Positions 28,136 through 40,040 of a stretch of DNA of 64,000 bases are shown piece after piece. Below the pieces are notes generated by a model. It was not told the origin of the DNA and searched no databases. It was given only the letters and a program-made list of their open reading frames with translations. A program made the translations under genes and the position numbers. The stretch is from Sciurus carolinensis (lineage: Eukaryota > Chordata > Mammalia > Rodentia > Sciuridae), in assembly GCF_902686445.1 (NCBI RefSeq), contig NC_062217.1:89399758-89463757 (forward strand), given 5' to 3'. Each line of letters opens with the position of its first letter. Position 1 is the stretch's first letter.

Positions 28136-31100
28136 ATACTACATCACTGTAGCATGCTAATTTTAAGTAAAAAAAATTTCCGGGGTTAATCTACTAATTT
28201 GCAGAAGGTAAGATGTTAACCAAATAAAGTTATGTAATGATTCGTGACCAATATGTATGTATATGTTTACCCCTTTTCCCAGAAACATACATAATGTACT
28301 TGAAGTTGCTAACCATTACTTATTCAAGAATGTACTAATTTTAATATTTTAAACTAGCATGTTTATACAAATTTTATACACACACATATGAATTTTCATA
28401 CAAGGGAACTGTAATTTGCATCTTCTTCCCCATACCCACCTATGATTATTTCTGGCTAATCTTTTTATTTCATGATTATTAGTGAAATTATCTGATCTGT
28501 CAAGCTAGGTACATACCTTAGTAGTGAAGTTGACTTTGTTGCTAGAAAGCTGGAAAGTACTAGTTTCAGAGAACATCAGGAAACAAAGAGGAAGCTATCA
28601 GAACAACCCAACCTGAATTCAGTTAGAAAAGTCAGCAGCGGGTACCTATGAGGAAATGATTCTCTGGGGATCCTTCCTCCTAGATGGTGCCACACCCTTC
28701 TGTCTACTATACGAAACTTTGTGAATCTTGTGGTGATAACAAACTTGTTTTAGATGCTCACCTACAGATATATAGGTCCTTATTTTTTAAAAAATTATGG
28801 GTATCATTTGCCAAATATAAAAGATTAATTCTGTAAACAGATATTTAAAATTAATAGCAGGTCTTACTTTCAATCAAGACTGAAGGTAAATTTTTAAAAA
28901 GTGAGAAGAAACTACTGTGGAAGATTTTTTTAAAACAATTTTAACTGTGTCCCTGTTAACAGTAAGAAGTAAGGCAGAATTGGGTTATACATTCTGGCAG
29001 GCTGGGGATGGTCTACATGCCTCCTGGGAAGACCTGAAAGTACTCCTAGGAAAGTCCATGAATAGAGGGGGAGATGCTGATGAGATCCAGTCCCCACCTC
29101 AGAGATGACTGAGCTACTTCAAAGAGAATCCTGATGCAGGGCTGGTTTCTAGAAGAGCCAATGAATATAAACAAACAGGCTTGTCAGCATCGGGATGCTG
29201 AAAGAATTTTTAAACCCATAAAACAAGCAAATCTTTCCTTAAGTTTCAAGCATCCATTAATTAAGCATTTTTATTGTATGGTTGATTTTTTTTAAAAGGA
29301 AAGAAAAAAGAAACATCTTGTATTATGTGAGTGGTCTATTAATAATGAGGGGATTATCCAATCTCAGCTCAATGTAAACAAATCTTAACAAGATCCCAAA
29401 AAAGGCAATGCCCTTTTTACTCCCTGTCATTAAAAGAAAAGGGCTTTAGCATTTTTCCAAGGGAGACAAGGAAAGAGCATATGTGCTACAAAGGATTGGC
29501 TAAAAGGCAAACCACTGAAACATCTGAATCTTGTGTCTGATTTTTCTCCTGGGTTTTAGGTATAGAACTTGATTGTGTACCCTTATCAAGGTCAGTCCCG
29601 AGACTCTTCTAGGCACAATCTGTCTGTTAAGTTAGGTTAGGTAGTTCTCAGCCATGTTTTCCATGACTTATCATTAGCACCACTGCTTGCCCAGGTCTAC
29701 TGTGTTGCCCTTCACAGATCATTAGTAATGATTTTAATCATCAGTATGTATTTATATCCACCATATATCATATATTGGGTTGAGTATTTTAAATATTTTG
29801 CCTTATATAGTTCTCGTAACAAAATTATGAATTAGGTAGTATTATGGTGCCCCTCTTTATAAAGAAACCATTGCTTCATAAATTTGTACTAATCGCTATC
29901 ATGGATATATCTAGATGGCTGACTCAGGATTCATAAAGAGGCCTGTCTGACTCCAGATATCAATACTTTGTTTCCATGTACTCTAGGTGAGTGAATTAAT
30001 ATTTCTCTCACTATTCCCAAATGTCTACTCCAGCAGCCCATAACTGCTCACATGATCTTTACCTTGGGTCAGTTCTTCCATGTTTCCCCTTGCTCTAGAA
30101 TCCAGGGGAAACATCCTTATTCATAACCTAAAGCTTGGAATCACTTACCCAAAGTCACTCCTAGGCTATCGGAAAAACAAGTCTGTAATATCTGTGAATG
30201 CCTCCTAGCCTATGGGGCATAGTGATACCAAAAGTTTTCATAAATGTCAAAATTTGGTGTTGGTCTTCACAGATGCCATTTCTATTCACTAGAGATTCTT
30301 TTAGGCAGCAAAATGAACTATTTAAGACAACTTCATGAGGATTTCTTAATGTTCTAGGTCTGAACAGTTTTTACTCAGGTACTTCAGATTTCATATTATT
30401 AGAAAACACTGGTATGTTTTATTGGAATCTAACATTTTCATAAATTTTCCCTATATGTTATTAAGAACTTTACATTTAAATTATCTAATCCTAAGTCCTA
30501 TTATCTTAGATGTACAATTAAATAAGTGAGACCCAATGGCAAGGCCAGGATATAGTGAATGCAGCAGTGGATATTTTCAGGAATGAGATACTCTTTCCAG
30601 TAGTCATTTAGAGTATTAGTCTCTGAGTGTTCACAATTGAATCCCATCCTGTACATTGTCCTCAGTATATACATCGCCCAACCCAAAGCCATGTCCCTCC
30701 TGACAGACTCTAGTCCAAGATGGAAGGGTTTTATCAGTCTGGTCCTTCTACTTTAAGAGACACAGTTGTGAAGACCCATCCCAGCTCCAGAGTTTCCAGT
30801 CCCATTACCTGCAACTTTTATTGCAAATACATCATAATGCACCTCCTCTTGCTGTCCAGTCCTACTGCCTTCACATTCTGTAGGTATTGCTCCTGGGGTA
30901 CTCTCTAGTAAACTTCTTGCACTCAATTCTTCTTCCTAAAGTCTATTTCTGATAAATGAATCTAAAAGAGCTGTTGCCAAACCTGATACCCAAAAGACAG
31001 TTTGTGAGCTTTAGAACTGAATTATTCATCTTGGGGGCAATAAATACCCTGGTATTAGATGAAGAAATCAATCAATCCTAGTATGATAGAGTGGTACAAC

Positions 31101-31220
31101 TGTTAAAGTTTTCCAAGTCATGAACTTGGAACTGAAACTTGTGGAAAGAAGCCTTGTGGAAGGGGTTAGTCAATACTAACTGTAAAGAGAAGGTAATTTG
31201 ATGGCTTTTTCTTGGTATTA
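28136..31220. other. No gene supported
   Basis: AT-rich DNA. The short frames (60-63 codons) lack recognisable domains or splice context, and no repeat family is evident to me. Confidence 0.5.
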
Positions 31221-31538
31221 ATGATGCATTGGAGATTTGGACCTACTTTTTCTTCTATAAGATGAAGGGACTCTGGTCTGACTCTGAGGTCCTTGATCCA
31301 TTTTGAGTTGAGTTTTGTGCAGGGTGAGAGATAGGGGTTTAATTTCATTCTGTTGCATGTGGATTGCCTTTACTTCATGTACAAACAAAGAAACAACATG
31401 TATCCCATTTGTTTACAATAAAAAAGGTACATTGTACCCCATAAAAACATACAATTATTATTTGTCAATTAAAAATAGAAAATAAAAACTTTTTTAGTAA
31501 GAGAAATTTTCATGCAAAAAAAAATGATGCATTGGAGA
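31221..31538. mobile_element. 5'-inverted (twin-primed) L1 insertion with target duplication
   Basis: A 15-bp direct repeat, ATGATGCATTGGAGA, flanks the block at 31,221-31,235 and 31,524-31,538. The first part (about 31,236-31,365) is antisense L1 ORF2-region sequence ('ccttgatccattttgagttg'). The second part (about 31,366-31,523) is sense-strand L1 3' UTR ending in an A-rich tail. An inverted 5' segment joined to a sense 3' segment between perfect duplications is the signature of twin-primed L1 integration. Confidence 0.85.
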
Positions 31539-33354
31539 AAGACAATGAGAAGTTAATTGTGGATAATCACCCATTATAAGTGAAGTGTGACAGACATAGG
31601 ACCTCACTGACAGCACATAAAGAAACACTTATTTTCTGATTCTGAAAGCAAAAAAAGTTGAGGTTCATATTTAGGATTTAAATTTTAAGAGGAACAGAAC
31701 TCCAGAGAAGGTTGAGTTCTCAGCCATAGCTAGTTGCTGTGCAAAGGTAGGAGGCTTACTTAGAAAGTTGGGACTCTGAGATTTGGCATAGGGATATCTG
31801 CATCAGTGCACACAGCACCTTGAAGTGTAGGTCTTTCTGAATTCTCTTTGGGAAGAACTGGCCCATTGCTTCCTGTGAGTTAGAGCTCCCTTCTATCTTA
31901 AAGAAAATTTAGAGTCCATTGCCTTACAGAATGTATATCCACCTCTCTTCTTGGCCATCAGAACAAGAACAAGGGTCACATTATTGCACAACCTGGTCAA
32001 GGAAGTGTTTGGTCTTCTAAAGGGAAAAAAAAGAGATTAAACCTTGAAGGAGCTGCAGGACATAGCTAATATGTATCAAGAACCAGGAGAAAAATAGTGA
32101 GACTGAATTCTGATCAATGAAAACAGAACACAGGACATAGATAATGAAGAGATTACTTATGTATGAATACTCTCTTTTTAAATAGGATTTAATTCCTAAT
32201 AAGGATCCTAAATGATGTTGGTAACATGTGCTGGAGTGGCTTCTGGATGTTTTTTAAAAAATGGATAGGAATTCCATAGAAGAATTGGTGGCAAAATAAA
32301 GAGCAAAAGAAAAATGTGGAAACAGCTGTCAGAGAGTCAATAAACAAAGAACCAAAAGGAAAGAAAGGAAAAGAGCATGCTATGATGAATATAAAGTGGA
32401 GGCTGGAAAATATACCACCTATGTAGTTCAGCAGGAGGGCCCAAGGATACTTTGTTTAACCAAAGTGATAAAAAAAAAAAAAAAAACTAAAGAGAAAACC
32501 ATTAACCTCAATGACAGATTCAGTTGTAGTTGTCTTCTGTAGGCAGGGCTGATAGTGGAAGATGCTGTTACACAGATAGATTCAGAGATAGCAGTAGAGG
32601 TAATAGAATCCTGAAAAAACTAGTTAGGAGTTGATAGAACTTCCCTCAAAAGCAAGGTGGGGATAAATATCATAATGAACATATTGGACTCCTCAAGCTG
32701 TCATAACAAAAATCTGATCAGCTCATCCTGTTCAAGGATTCCATATTCATGGATTCAACCAATCACCAATCAAAAATGTTTAGTGCAAAATCTGCATCTA
32801 TACTGAATATGTATAGACTCATGTCTTGTAATTATTTCCTGAAAAACATAGTATAACAATGATTTATATATCATTTATTTTGTACTAGATTTTATGAACA
32901 ATGTAGAGATAGCATAAAGTATCCAGGAGAATATATATGAGATCCATGCAAGTACCATGTCATGTTATATCAGACTCCCATAAGCCTTATGTAGCTTCTG
33001 TTTTGTCCTGGGCTGTAAAGGCACAGAGCTCCTGACAAATAGATCTTCAAGTAACTAAGTATTGCGCATCATTAGTCATCATGAGTTGAGTTTTATAAGA
33101 CCCATCAAGTCTTAATATACAAGTGACGCATCTCAGGGTACAAGGTGCACAAAGTAGGTGATTCAGATTTCATATTAACCACCACTACTACAAGAATTCC
33201 ATTCCTCAGTTCGCTCCTGTGACCACATAGTAGAGGAGTCATTCATGAATGACTCTCTCCTCTCTTCAGGCATCACAGCAGCCACCCACCACACCAAGAA
33301 GACCAACTTCCCAGGTTCCATCTGTCTCCTGTTTGGGTTCTCTAGGAAGGTAGG
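31539..33354. other. No gene supported
   Basis: No coding exon or clear repeat is seen apart from an A-run at 32,471-32,486. GC content rises towards the CpG island at the right edge. Confidence 0.5.
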
Positions 33355-34080
33355 GGCAACCCGCCAGATTGGGTGTGCCCTTTCCCAATTCCATGATCCA
33401 CTAAGCCCCGGAGCTGCACTGCATGCTCGCTTGCCCTGAGCCGTCACCAGCCATCATTCCGTGTGACTGCTGGGGCCTTCCGCCAGTTTGGGACTTGGCC
33501 AAATCCCGGGCGTGACCAGACCTGAGGAGTGGGTTCCGAGGGAGAGCCATGCCGTTGGGGCCGGTGCTAAGCTTGGTGACCCACGTGTCGTCAAGTATCC
33601 CTCCGTCCCAGCCCGGTCCATTCGACCTGGCGGGGGCTGATTGCCTGCAGCAGGAGTTCTGATACCGGACTGTCAACGGTGCCCGGTGCGACCGAACGAG
33701 CATAGCGCCACCTAGCGGGCCTGGACGGTAGTGCGAGCTGTCAGGCTTCCGCGGGGGTCCCTGGTCCTGCTTGGACCTGGACGGATCCAAGGCCCGCTGG
33801 GCTGCGCTCCGCACACAACCTGGCTCCTCTTCTCTTGGAAGAAGAGCTGAGGATAACATTTCTTGAAAAGAGCAGGCACCTGCCGCTTGCTCCCTTCGTC
33901 TTTCCTCTTACCCTCACCGCTGAGCAGGCGCTTGTCTTGAATCTCAGTCGGAAGCGGCCAGGACCGGAAGCGTCCCTGGTTGCCGTGGGAACCCTGAGGC
34001 CTTCGTGCTGTCATGCCGCCCCACTGTGACCTCAGGCGGGATCTGCAGTGTAGGCATCACGTCACGGGAGCCACTCCTCA
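33355..34080. promoter_or_regulatory. CpG island, probable promoter/enhancer
   Basis: CpG dinucleotides are dense here and rare on both sides. Visible motifs are E-box CACGTG at 33,582-33,587, two ETS-type GGAAGC cores at 33,948-33,957 and 33,963-33,972 (the latter in ACCGGAAGCG), a CRE-like half site in ATCACGTCACG at 34,056-34,066, and a CTCF-like 19-mer at 33,703-33,721. Open frames of up to 152 codons are expected by chance at this GC content and are not called coding. Direction of transcription and target gene are unknown. The cysteine-rich gene to the right runs towards this island, so the island is not its promoter. Confidence 0.7.
33703..33721 (-). promoter_or_regulatory. CTCF-like binding motif
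   Basis: The bases TAGCGCCACCTAGCGGGCC follow the CTCF core in reverse orientation (TAGCGCC-x-CCT-x-G-x-GG pattern) with few departures. It lies inside the CpG island at the border between the gene-poor AT-rich block and the exon-bearing block. Occupancy is inference. Confidence 0.5.
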
Positions 34081-35040
34081 AAATTCATGCTGCCCAAAGA
34101 CTGGGAAAAAACCCTGGGGAGAGAAACAAAATGCTTTCTCCTACTGGAGCCTGGAACTTGCGTGCCCTTCACTCGCCACATGCCCGATGCCTGCCCCTTC
34201 CACTTTGAATGTGGTGGCTCTCCCATCTGTCGTTCTCATATCACAGGGGCCCTGGTAACCAAGTGAGGTATTTTTGTGAGTGGACATGAATGCAATGGAA
34301 TGATTGGGAGATCACGGATGTGACTCTCAGCCACTTATCTCACTGTAATGAATCTTGAGAGAAATAGCTGCAAACATAAGGAGCGGAAGATTGAAATTGG
34401 ATGAGGAACATTTTGTTTTTCCCGCCTGCAAACATTAGTCCTGGGACCCCAGACACCGTGAGCCATCACCACTTACTTCCCTTTGCCTGTTTATATTTAC
34501 TGACAGTGTGTGGCTGGGTTGCTGAGGCATTCCCTGATTTAGGGAAACCGGCTTTGCCCCAGAGAGACACCTTCCTCCACATAGGCCATACCATAGGTAA
34601 GATCCAGCACCTCCACTGGGTTTTTCATTTTTCCCAGATAGCTCCTGGCAAGAATTTTTCAAAGGACAACGCCAGGAAGCCAAAGAGGAGTAAGGAAGTT
34701 GTCAGTAGATTGTGATTGTTACGCCAGGCTTCCAGGTGTGACACATCCCACAAGTCTCCTTTCATTCTACCAACCTGAGCACATTCTAGTACCCACATAT
34801 GCCTGACTCTCCTCCTGCCCCTGGCCTCCATGGATCACTGACACTCAGTGATGAGCAAAAACCTGTTTCTTCCTTAAGTGGGTAGGGACAGATCTTTCCC
34901 TCATGACACACCCCTAGACTGTGGGTCTTGGCTTGCAAAAAAGGTTTCTTGCAGGAAGGTTGTGAATAAGAAAGTGAAGAATTCGTGAGTCAGACCAGTA
35001 GAGGATCCACTCACTCATAGACCTGTAACACACCCTTCCA
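34081..35040. other. No gene supported
   Basis: Moderate-GC flank of the CpG island. Frames of 60-104 codons overlap on both strands and match no module of the neighbouring cysteine-rich gene. Confidence 0.5.
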
Positions 35041-35135
35041 GAAGCGAGCAGATGGCTCATCCTGTAGGGCGAGGCACGGGCCCAGTTTTGAATCCCCAGC
35101 CCCTGAGGGGTGGTGGTCGGAACTAAAAAATAAAA
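35041..35135 (+). mobile_element. tRNA-derived SINE (ID-like)
   Basis: A 'gatggctcatcctgtagggc' head, a 'gttttgaatccccagcccc' box-B-like part and an A-rich tail ('aactaaaaaataaaaaactc') give the usual ID-SINE layout. The head is diverged. Confidence 0.5.
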
Positions 35136-35260
35136 AACTCTTTGAAGTATGCCAACCTTCCCTTGTCTTCATTTTTTTCCCCCTCTCTTACTCAACTGAA
35201 TGAACACAGTTCAAAAAGGACCAGTTGGACATGCAAATCTTTTCCAATGAGGGTACCTAC

Positions 35261-35322
35261 CCTAGGAATGCCCATTTCCCTCCCCAGGGCAATATCTTCC
35301 TGCAGTTCAGGGCTGGCAGGCC
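35261..35322 (-). pseudogene. Cysteine-rich exon remnant with TGA, most 3' found
   Basis: Acceptor gtgtcttccag is followed by ACQP, TGA (35,307-35,309) and TAGRYCPGEGNGHS, then a GTAGGT donor close after a TAG. The TGA again stands at the second Cys of CxxCxAG. It is short and degraded. No terminal exon or polyadenylation site could be assigned. Confidence 0.5.
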
Positions 35323-36467
35323 CTGGAAGACACTACACCTTCCTTGGGGCTCAGAGTTCCCTCTGGGCAGGGGTGAGCAGAGGATGTCCCTGTTGGCCAC
35401 TAGTGACCTGCAGGTAAAAGTGGAGTGAGCATGGATTGTCCAGGCCTACAGTTGTCCCCCAACTCATGACCTCCCATCACTTGTGGTAGAGAAGGTAGGG
35501 TAGCCTGAGTGGGCAGAGGTCACGGACAGAGGGTGAGGAGATACTGGTCCAGAGTCCAGGCCTGTGAAGTGTGGGCTTAGGTGAAGGTCTGTATATGAGG
35601 GCAGTGAGATGTGTGTGTGTGAGTGAATGAGAGTGAGTGTGTGAACAAGAGAATGTGAGAATAAATGTGTTTGGGTGTGTGTATATGCATGTGTAGGCAG
35701 GGCTATCAGTCCTAGGCTGAGGTTGTCCTTCAGGGCAAGTGTGCCCAGTACAGATGGCTCTGGCACCAAAAGGTGGACAAGTAAGAATTTCTGATGCTGG
35801 AGACAGTGGACCTCTACCCCCATCATCTCAGGATTTGCCCTGGAACTCACGAGTACCACAATAGGCAACCTGGTCCCCTGGTACCCAAAGAGGACATAGA
35901 GTCTCAAGCCAGGTCTGCTACAGAGTCTTCTCTGGGGCATTTGCTGAAAGGAGTTGGCCTAGCACTCCTGGGGGAAGGAGGTACCTGGTGTTGTCCAGGC
36001 CTCATGTTGCTGACCGCCTTGGACTGACTAGATGTCCTGACTCTAAGGCTTCTGACTCTGTTCTTCCCTCCAGAACCCCCTTGTCCATTTACCACCTGGA
36101 GCCCACGGGAGGGGGGCAATCTGTGATGATCAGGAAAATGTAACGTAAGAGGCCACCTGGCCACCACCAGGGTACTTTTCTTTCACATGCTGAGGATATC
36201 TGAGGGCTTTCTCACTGTAGACCAGCAGCAGAAGGTTGCACTAACCAAAGGTGGTGCAGCTCCTGCCATGACCTGCATTCCATATGCTCCCTCTTTAGCA
36301 CTATAAACTCCCTTTTATGGATAAGACAGAGGGTTGGGAGGCTGAGGTGTCACTCAACATTAGGCATTGGGTTTGGAGACACAGCTGAGCTCAGGAAGCT
36401 GGGGATACCTGAAGTGCACAATATTTCCTTCCCTGGAGAAGCAGAGCAAGGATGGCCTTGGGATTAC

Positions 36468-36687
36468 CTTTGGGACAGGTGGTGGGCTCCACAGTGGCAA
36501 CCGGGGGCAGAGGGGGCCCTGTGGGAAGGGCAGGCAGTCATAAGCCCCAGGCAATGGGCTTAAGGTATCAGGTTTTCAGGGAAGCTCATGGTGGACTCTG
36601 GGGGGACAGTAGAAACCACAGGGACATCTGTATCCGTGACTCCCATCGATGAGTGATGAGGTGGTACTGCCTCTCAGGCAGATGTAC
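36468..36687 (-). pseudogene. Cysteine-rich exon with TGA at a cysteine position
   Basis: 220 bp, phase 2 to 0, acceptor ctccatgtcctcag and donor GTAATC. The frame reads YICLRGSTTSSLIDGSHGYR, CPCGFYCPPRVHHELP, then TGA (36,576-36,578), KPDTLSPLPGAYDCLPFPQG and PLCPRLPLW. The TGA occupies the Cys of PCxxGT in sister modules, and the last CxxC has Phe for its second Cys. Confidence 0.7.
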
Positions 36688-37362
36688 CTGAGGACATGGA
36701 GAACAATAGCTGGCCTCCTCCAAACTGTTGGGGGTCCAGCCAGCCTTGGGGGCCCTGGGCCTCAGGCTTGTCCTGGGGCAAAGCCAGTGAGGGTAAACCA
36801 AGGGTTAATGGCTCAGCTGAACATCCCTGGGATCAGAAGTTTCACAAATGACCCCTTGTCCCTCAAAACACTTGCTCCCAGAACAGAAACTCAGAAGTAG
36901 GACTCAGGGAGACAATTCTGGGAATTTCCAGCATCTTCCAGATAAGCTCAACAAATGTTCCTTGTCCTTAGCTCCCCTAGACAGATGGGGAAGGTCTTCT
37001 TTCACCCAAGACCTGACTGTAGCTCCTGGGGACCATGGTGTCTATAGACTTTCAGACAAAAAGGAACAAAAGCACTGCAGGCATCTTGGATACCTGTGGG
37101 CAGAGGCTGACGACCAAGGAGGAAAAGACCTGGGTCTCTATGGTGGAGGCAGAGGCTGCCCTGGGACTTAGGGTATGCCTTGGTCTGCAGAGAGTCTTCA
37201 CTGGGGACTGTGAGAGTGTGTCCAGCTCAGTTTTCCATGTAAGTGGTGGAATGTTCAGCCAACAGAAGAGACATTCTGGCCTGTGCCCATCAGTAGGGTT
37301 AGGGAAATCCATTGGGGTTTCTGGAAGGCTGACTGGAGCTTGGGACCACACTTCCTCCTCAC

Positions 37363-37484
37363 CCTGCGTGACAGAGCTCTGCCTCCAGGGGATGGGACAG
37401 CCCTGCCTGATTGCAGTAGTGCCCTGATGGGCATGGCTGGCACTGGTCCTTGCTGTCAAGACCAGGGGCAGAGGAGTAGAATCC
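37363..37484 (-). pseudogene. Cysteine-rich exon
   Basis: Acceptor catgtccccag and donor GTGAGG bound 122 bp (phase 0 to 2). The frame is open: GFYSSAPGLDSKDQCQPCPS and GHYCNQAGLSHPLEAELCHA. About 30 bp downstream another frame shows FPNPTDGHRPECLFCW, which fits the module tail but is too close to be a separate exon. Exon structure here may be rearranged or frameshifted. Confidence 0.72.
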
Positions 37485-37599
37485 CTGGGGACATGGAAGT
37501 ATGGAGCCAATTCCCTTAGGTCAGAAGAAGCCAGGGGGGCAGATGTCATTCCCAGAAAGTCCTGTGGCCTACTCCTGTGCAGTGGGATAGATGGAAGAG

Positions 37600-37790
37600 A
37601 GAGTATATCATCAGAGCTGGGGTCTCAACTGCACATGCCACAGCTGGGACTCAGGGAGAGGACACGGACCAGGTTCATTTGAAGGAGGCTGTGTTGCTGA
37701 TAAGATCCTGTGCAGAATCCCTCCCTGATACATGCTTTTCTGAGCCTGGGAGGCCTGTGACTGAAGAACAAACAGATCCTGTGGGAGGGT
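37600..37790 (-). pseudogene. Possible cysteine-rich exon remnant, frameshifted
   Basis: One minus frame gives REGFCTGSYQQHSLLQMN and the adjoining frame gives NEPGPCPLPESQLW. Together they mimic the FCxxGS ... GPCPxG part of the module. Splice sites are not clear. Confidence 0.35.
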
Positions 37791-38543
37791 TCTGACTTGT
37801 TGAATGTCTTGGGTTCCACTTGGTTGCCTCCTTCCCCTACTTTTCTCCCTCTTTCCCTGTCTCCTGGCATTAATATGAAATTCCAGAAGAAAGGGGCTGG
37901 CCTGGTCTGGAAAAGGCAAGGACTGTCCATGTCCAGATCACACAGCAGGTCAGTGACAAATCAGGAAGTGCTGCTCATATCTGTTCATCTGTTCCTACAA
38001 CCCTTATTTGTGTGTCTATCCTCCCAAGAGACTTGGCTTTTTTCCAAGTGATCTGGACTAACCAGTTGCCCTACAAGTTCTTGATTTCTTCTTTAAGATG
38101 GGGCCACCTTGTTCTGGGTCCTTGTGAGAATGCTGAGTATGTGTGTGCACATGCTGAAATGCACCTAGCATAAAGCAAATGTTCTGTGTTGTTACCTGAT
38201 CTTATTACCACATGTCATCAATCCCAAATACCGTCTAGTAGAAAAGGAGCTATGATCTCACAGACTTTAAAAGGGGAAGATCACTGCTAGCCATGACTGT
38301 CAGACGGCATGGATTTTACAGTACTGTTGATTTTAGGGGTGTTAAATGTGAAAGAGATGCACATTTTTGAATCAATGGGATGAGCTGCCAATGGGAAGGT
38401 AAAAGGGTCCTGCCCTTAGGGAGCTGCAATCCTGGTGAGAAGCAGGGATCCCTGACAAGCTCTATGGTCCTGAGCTCATACACACCTGAGTGTGCCAGGG
38501 GGTACCCACCCTTCTGGGCGACCAGGGGCACAGCATTACCTAC

Positions 38544-38646
38544 CTTGTGTTTCATGGGTGTGGGAGACATGGCCCCTCTGTACAGTAGTGGACAGAGTGG
38601 CAGAGTCCTGATGGCCGGGACAGCCCTTCTGAAGAGCAGAACATTC
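38544..38646 (-). pseudogene. Cysteine-rich exon with 1-nt frameshift
   Basis: 103 bp between a strong acceptor (ctgcttcttccag) and donor GTAGGT. The frame reads MFCSSEGLSRPSGLCHSVHY and CTEG. The module tail AMSPTPMKHK lies in another frame. Module alignment and phase (103 bp observed, 104 expected) point to a 1-nt loss at 38,569-38,581; the original frame hits TGA soon after. Confidence 0.72.
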
Positions 38647-39554
38647 CTGGAAGAAGCAGAGCCAGGTAGGGCAGGTGACATACAGATCCCTCCCCACTCC
38701 CACTAGCTCCAGCAGAGACCCTGCCCCTCTTAGGTGCACTCCTCTTCCCTGTACAGCTCCCCAACCCCTGCTGCTGGCTTCCTCCCCAGGGCCTAAGATA
38801 AGGATAAGGTGAGATGACTGGGCAAATAGGCAAGGGAGAAATGGGCAGGAGGAGCAGGACATGTGGGGCTGCTTAGTCTCTCCAGTAGCAACTGATCAGG
38901 ATGCAGGGAATGAAGAGGTTATGAGTGTCCTGAGGATAGTGGAGGCTGAGGTTCTGCTATGTATCCTGATCCATATTTTGGACTGTGTCTTGGCATCTTT
39001 GACCCAGTTATTGAGCTCTGGGTGCTGCTTACAAAGCAGACACATCTTTTGTGGATTTTTTTTTCTTGCCTTCCACTTCACTTTTTCTCATTATCTCCTC
39101 ATCCTTCATCCCCATCACCCTGAATACCCATGGTTGGTGCAGAGGCCACAAACCTGCTGGGCATGGCTCACAGTCAAGTTCTGCAACAGCCCCTTGCTTG
39201 GGCCCAAATGTCCCTGGAGGGCATGGGGAGGGGCAGTTGCCAAGTGAGAACTAGGGGAATGGAAGTAGCCTTGGAGAAACAGGCTAGGGGCACGGGCTAC
39301 AGGATATAGGGGGCAATGGCAGTTTTAACCTGACTTGAGGTAGAACTCCCATCCTTTGAGAATCCTAAGTCAGAGACCAGGGACCTCCTTGTTAAACATT
39401 CTCAGGTCCAGCCCTCCATTAGGTACTTTATTCTTTGTCTGATTTCTGTCTGTACTGACTGTGAGGGGCCCATGTGGACTCTGGTTGACCATCTGGTAAG
39501 GAGATGCATGATCCAGGAGACCTGTTGGCCTTTGAGCATAAATCTTCCTTCTGC

Positions 39555-39632
39555 AGGATGCAGCACTCACCCATACCCATGCTGAGCAGCATCCTCAGCA
39601 TGGGCTGAGCTAACATGCCACAGAAGCCTGGG
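39555..39632 (-). pseudogene. Possible cysteine-rich exon remnant
   Basis: After a weak acceptor (gttcccccag) the frame reads PPGFCGMLAQPMLRMLLSMG to a GTGAGT donor. It resembles the CPPGFYC start of the module, but the flanking cysteines are missing. Boundaries are approximate. Confidence 0.3.
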
Positions 39633-39943
39633 GGAACTAACTCAGACTTGGCCAACTAGGTCTTGAGTCCTGGGGCTCAGATTGTCTTGCCCTGTCAACA
39701 CTTGTGTCCCAATTGTGCCCAGAGGGTCAAAGGTATAGGGGGAAGAAGCTCTATTCTTGTTTAAATCCCCAACATGCTCTCCCCTTGCACCCTGCTTATT
39801 ACAGGAATGTTGCCCCTCTCCCTCCACAAATGTCATTGTTCAAGCACAGTAAGTGGGTCATATATTCATATGTAAAAATAGATCAATAACACCTTTGTCT
39901 ACCAGCACCCTGAGGGGGCCTTGTGGCAGCCTCTGGGACCTAC

Positions 39944-40040
39944 TTGTGCCAGAGGTTTCACAGTAGAACCCTGCGGGACAGGGCTTACAGAAACCCTGTA
40001 CCTCCTGGGGCTGGAATCTTCCAACACCACAGTTTTGTGT
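39944..40040 (-). pseudogene. Cysteine-rich exon
   Basis: 97 bp, phase 0 to 1, acceptor tctccccag and donor GTAGGT. The open frame reads TQNCGVGRFQPQEVQGFCKP and CPAGFYCETSGT. The usual Pro after the first Cys is Gly-Val. No stop is seen. Confidence 0.68.

Noticed and set aside
33401..33859. 152-codon minus-strand open frame in the CpG island
   Set aside because: High GC makes stops rare; overlapping long frames exist on both strands and none has a domain, exon context or conserved composition.
35464..35940. 158-codon minus-strand open frame
   Set aside because: Its centre is a Thr/His/Ser-rich translation of a TG-rich simple stretch and the rest lacks domain features.
37052..37549. 165-codon minus-strand open frame as one gene
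   Set aside because: It crosses an exon in the wrong frame (37,363-37,484 is read correctly in another frame); only the FPNPTDG part looks like the gene family.
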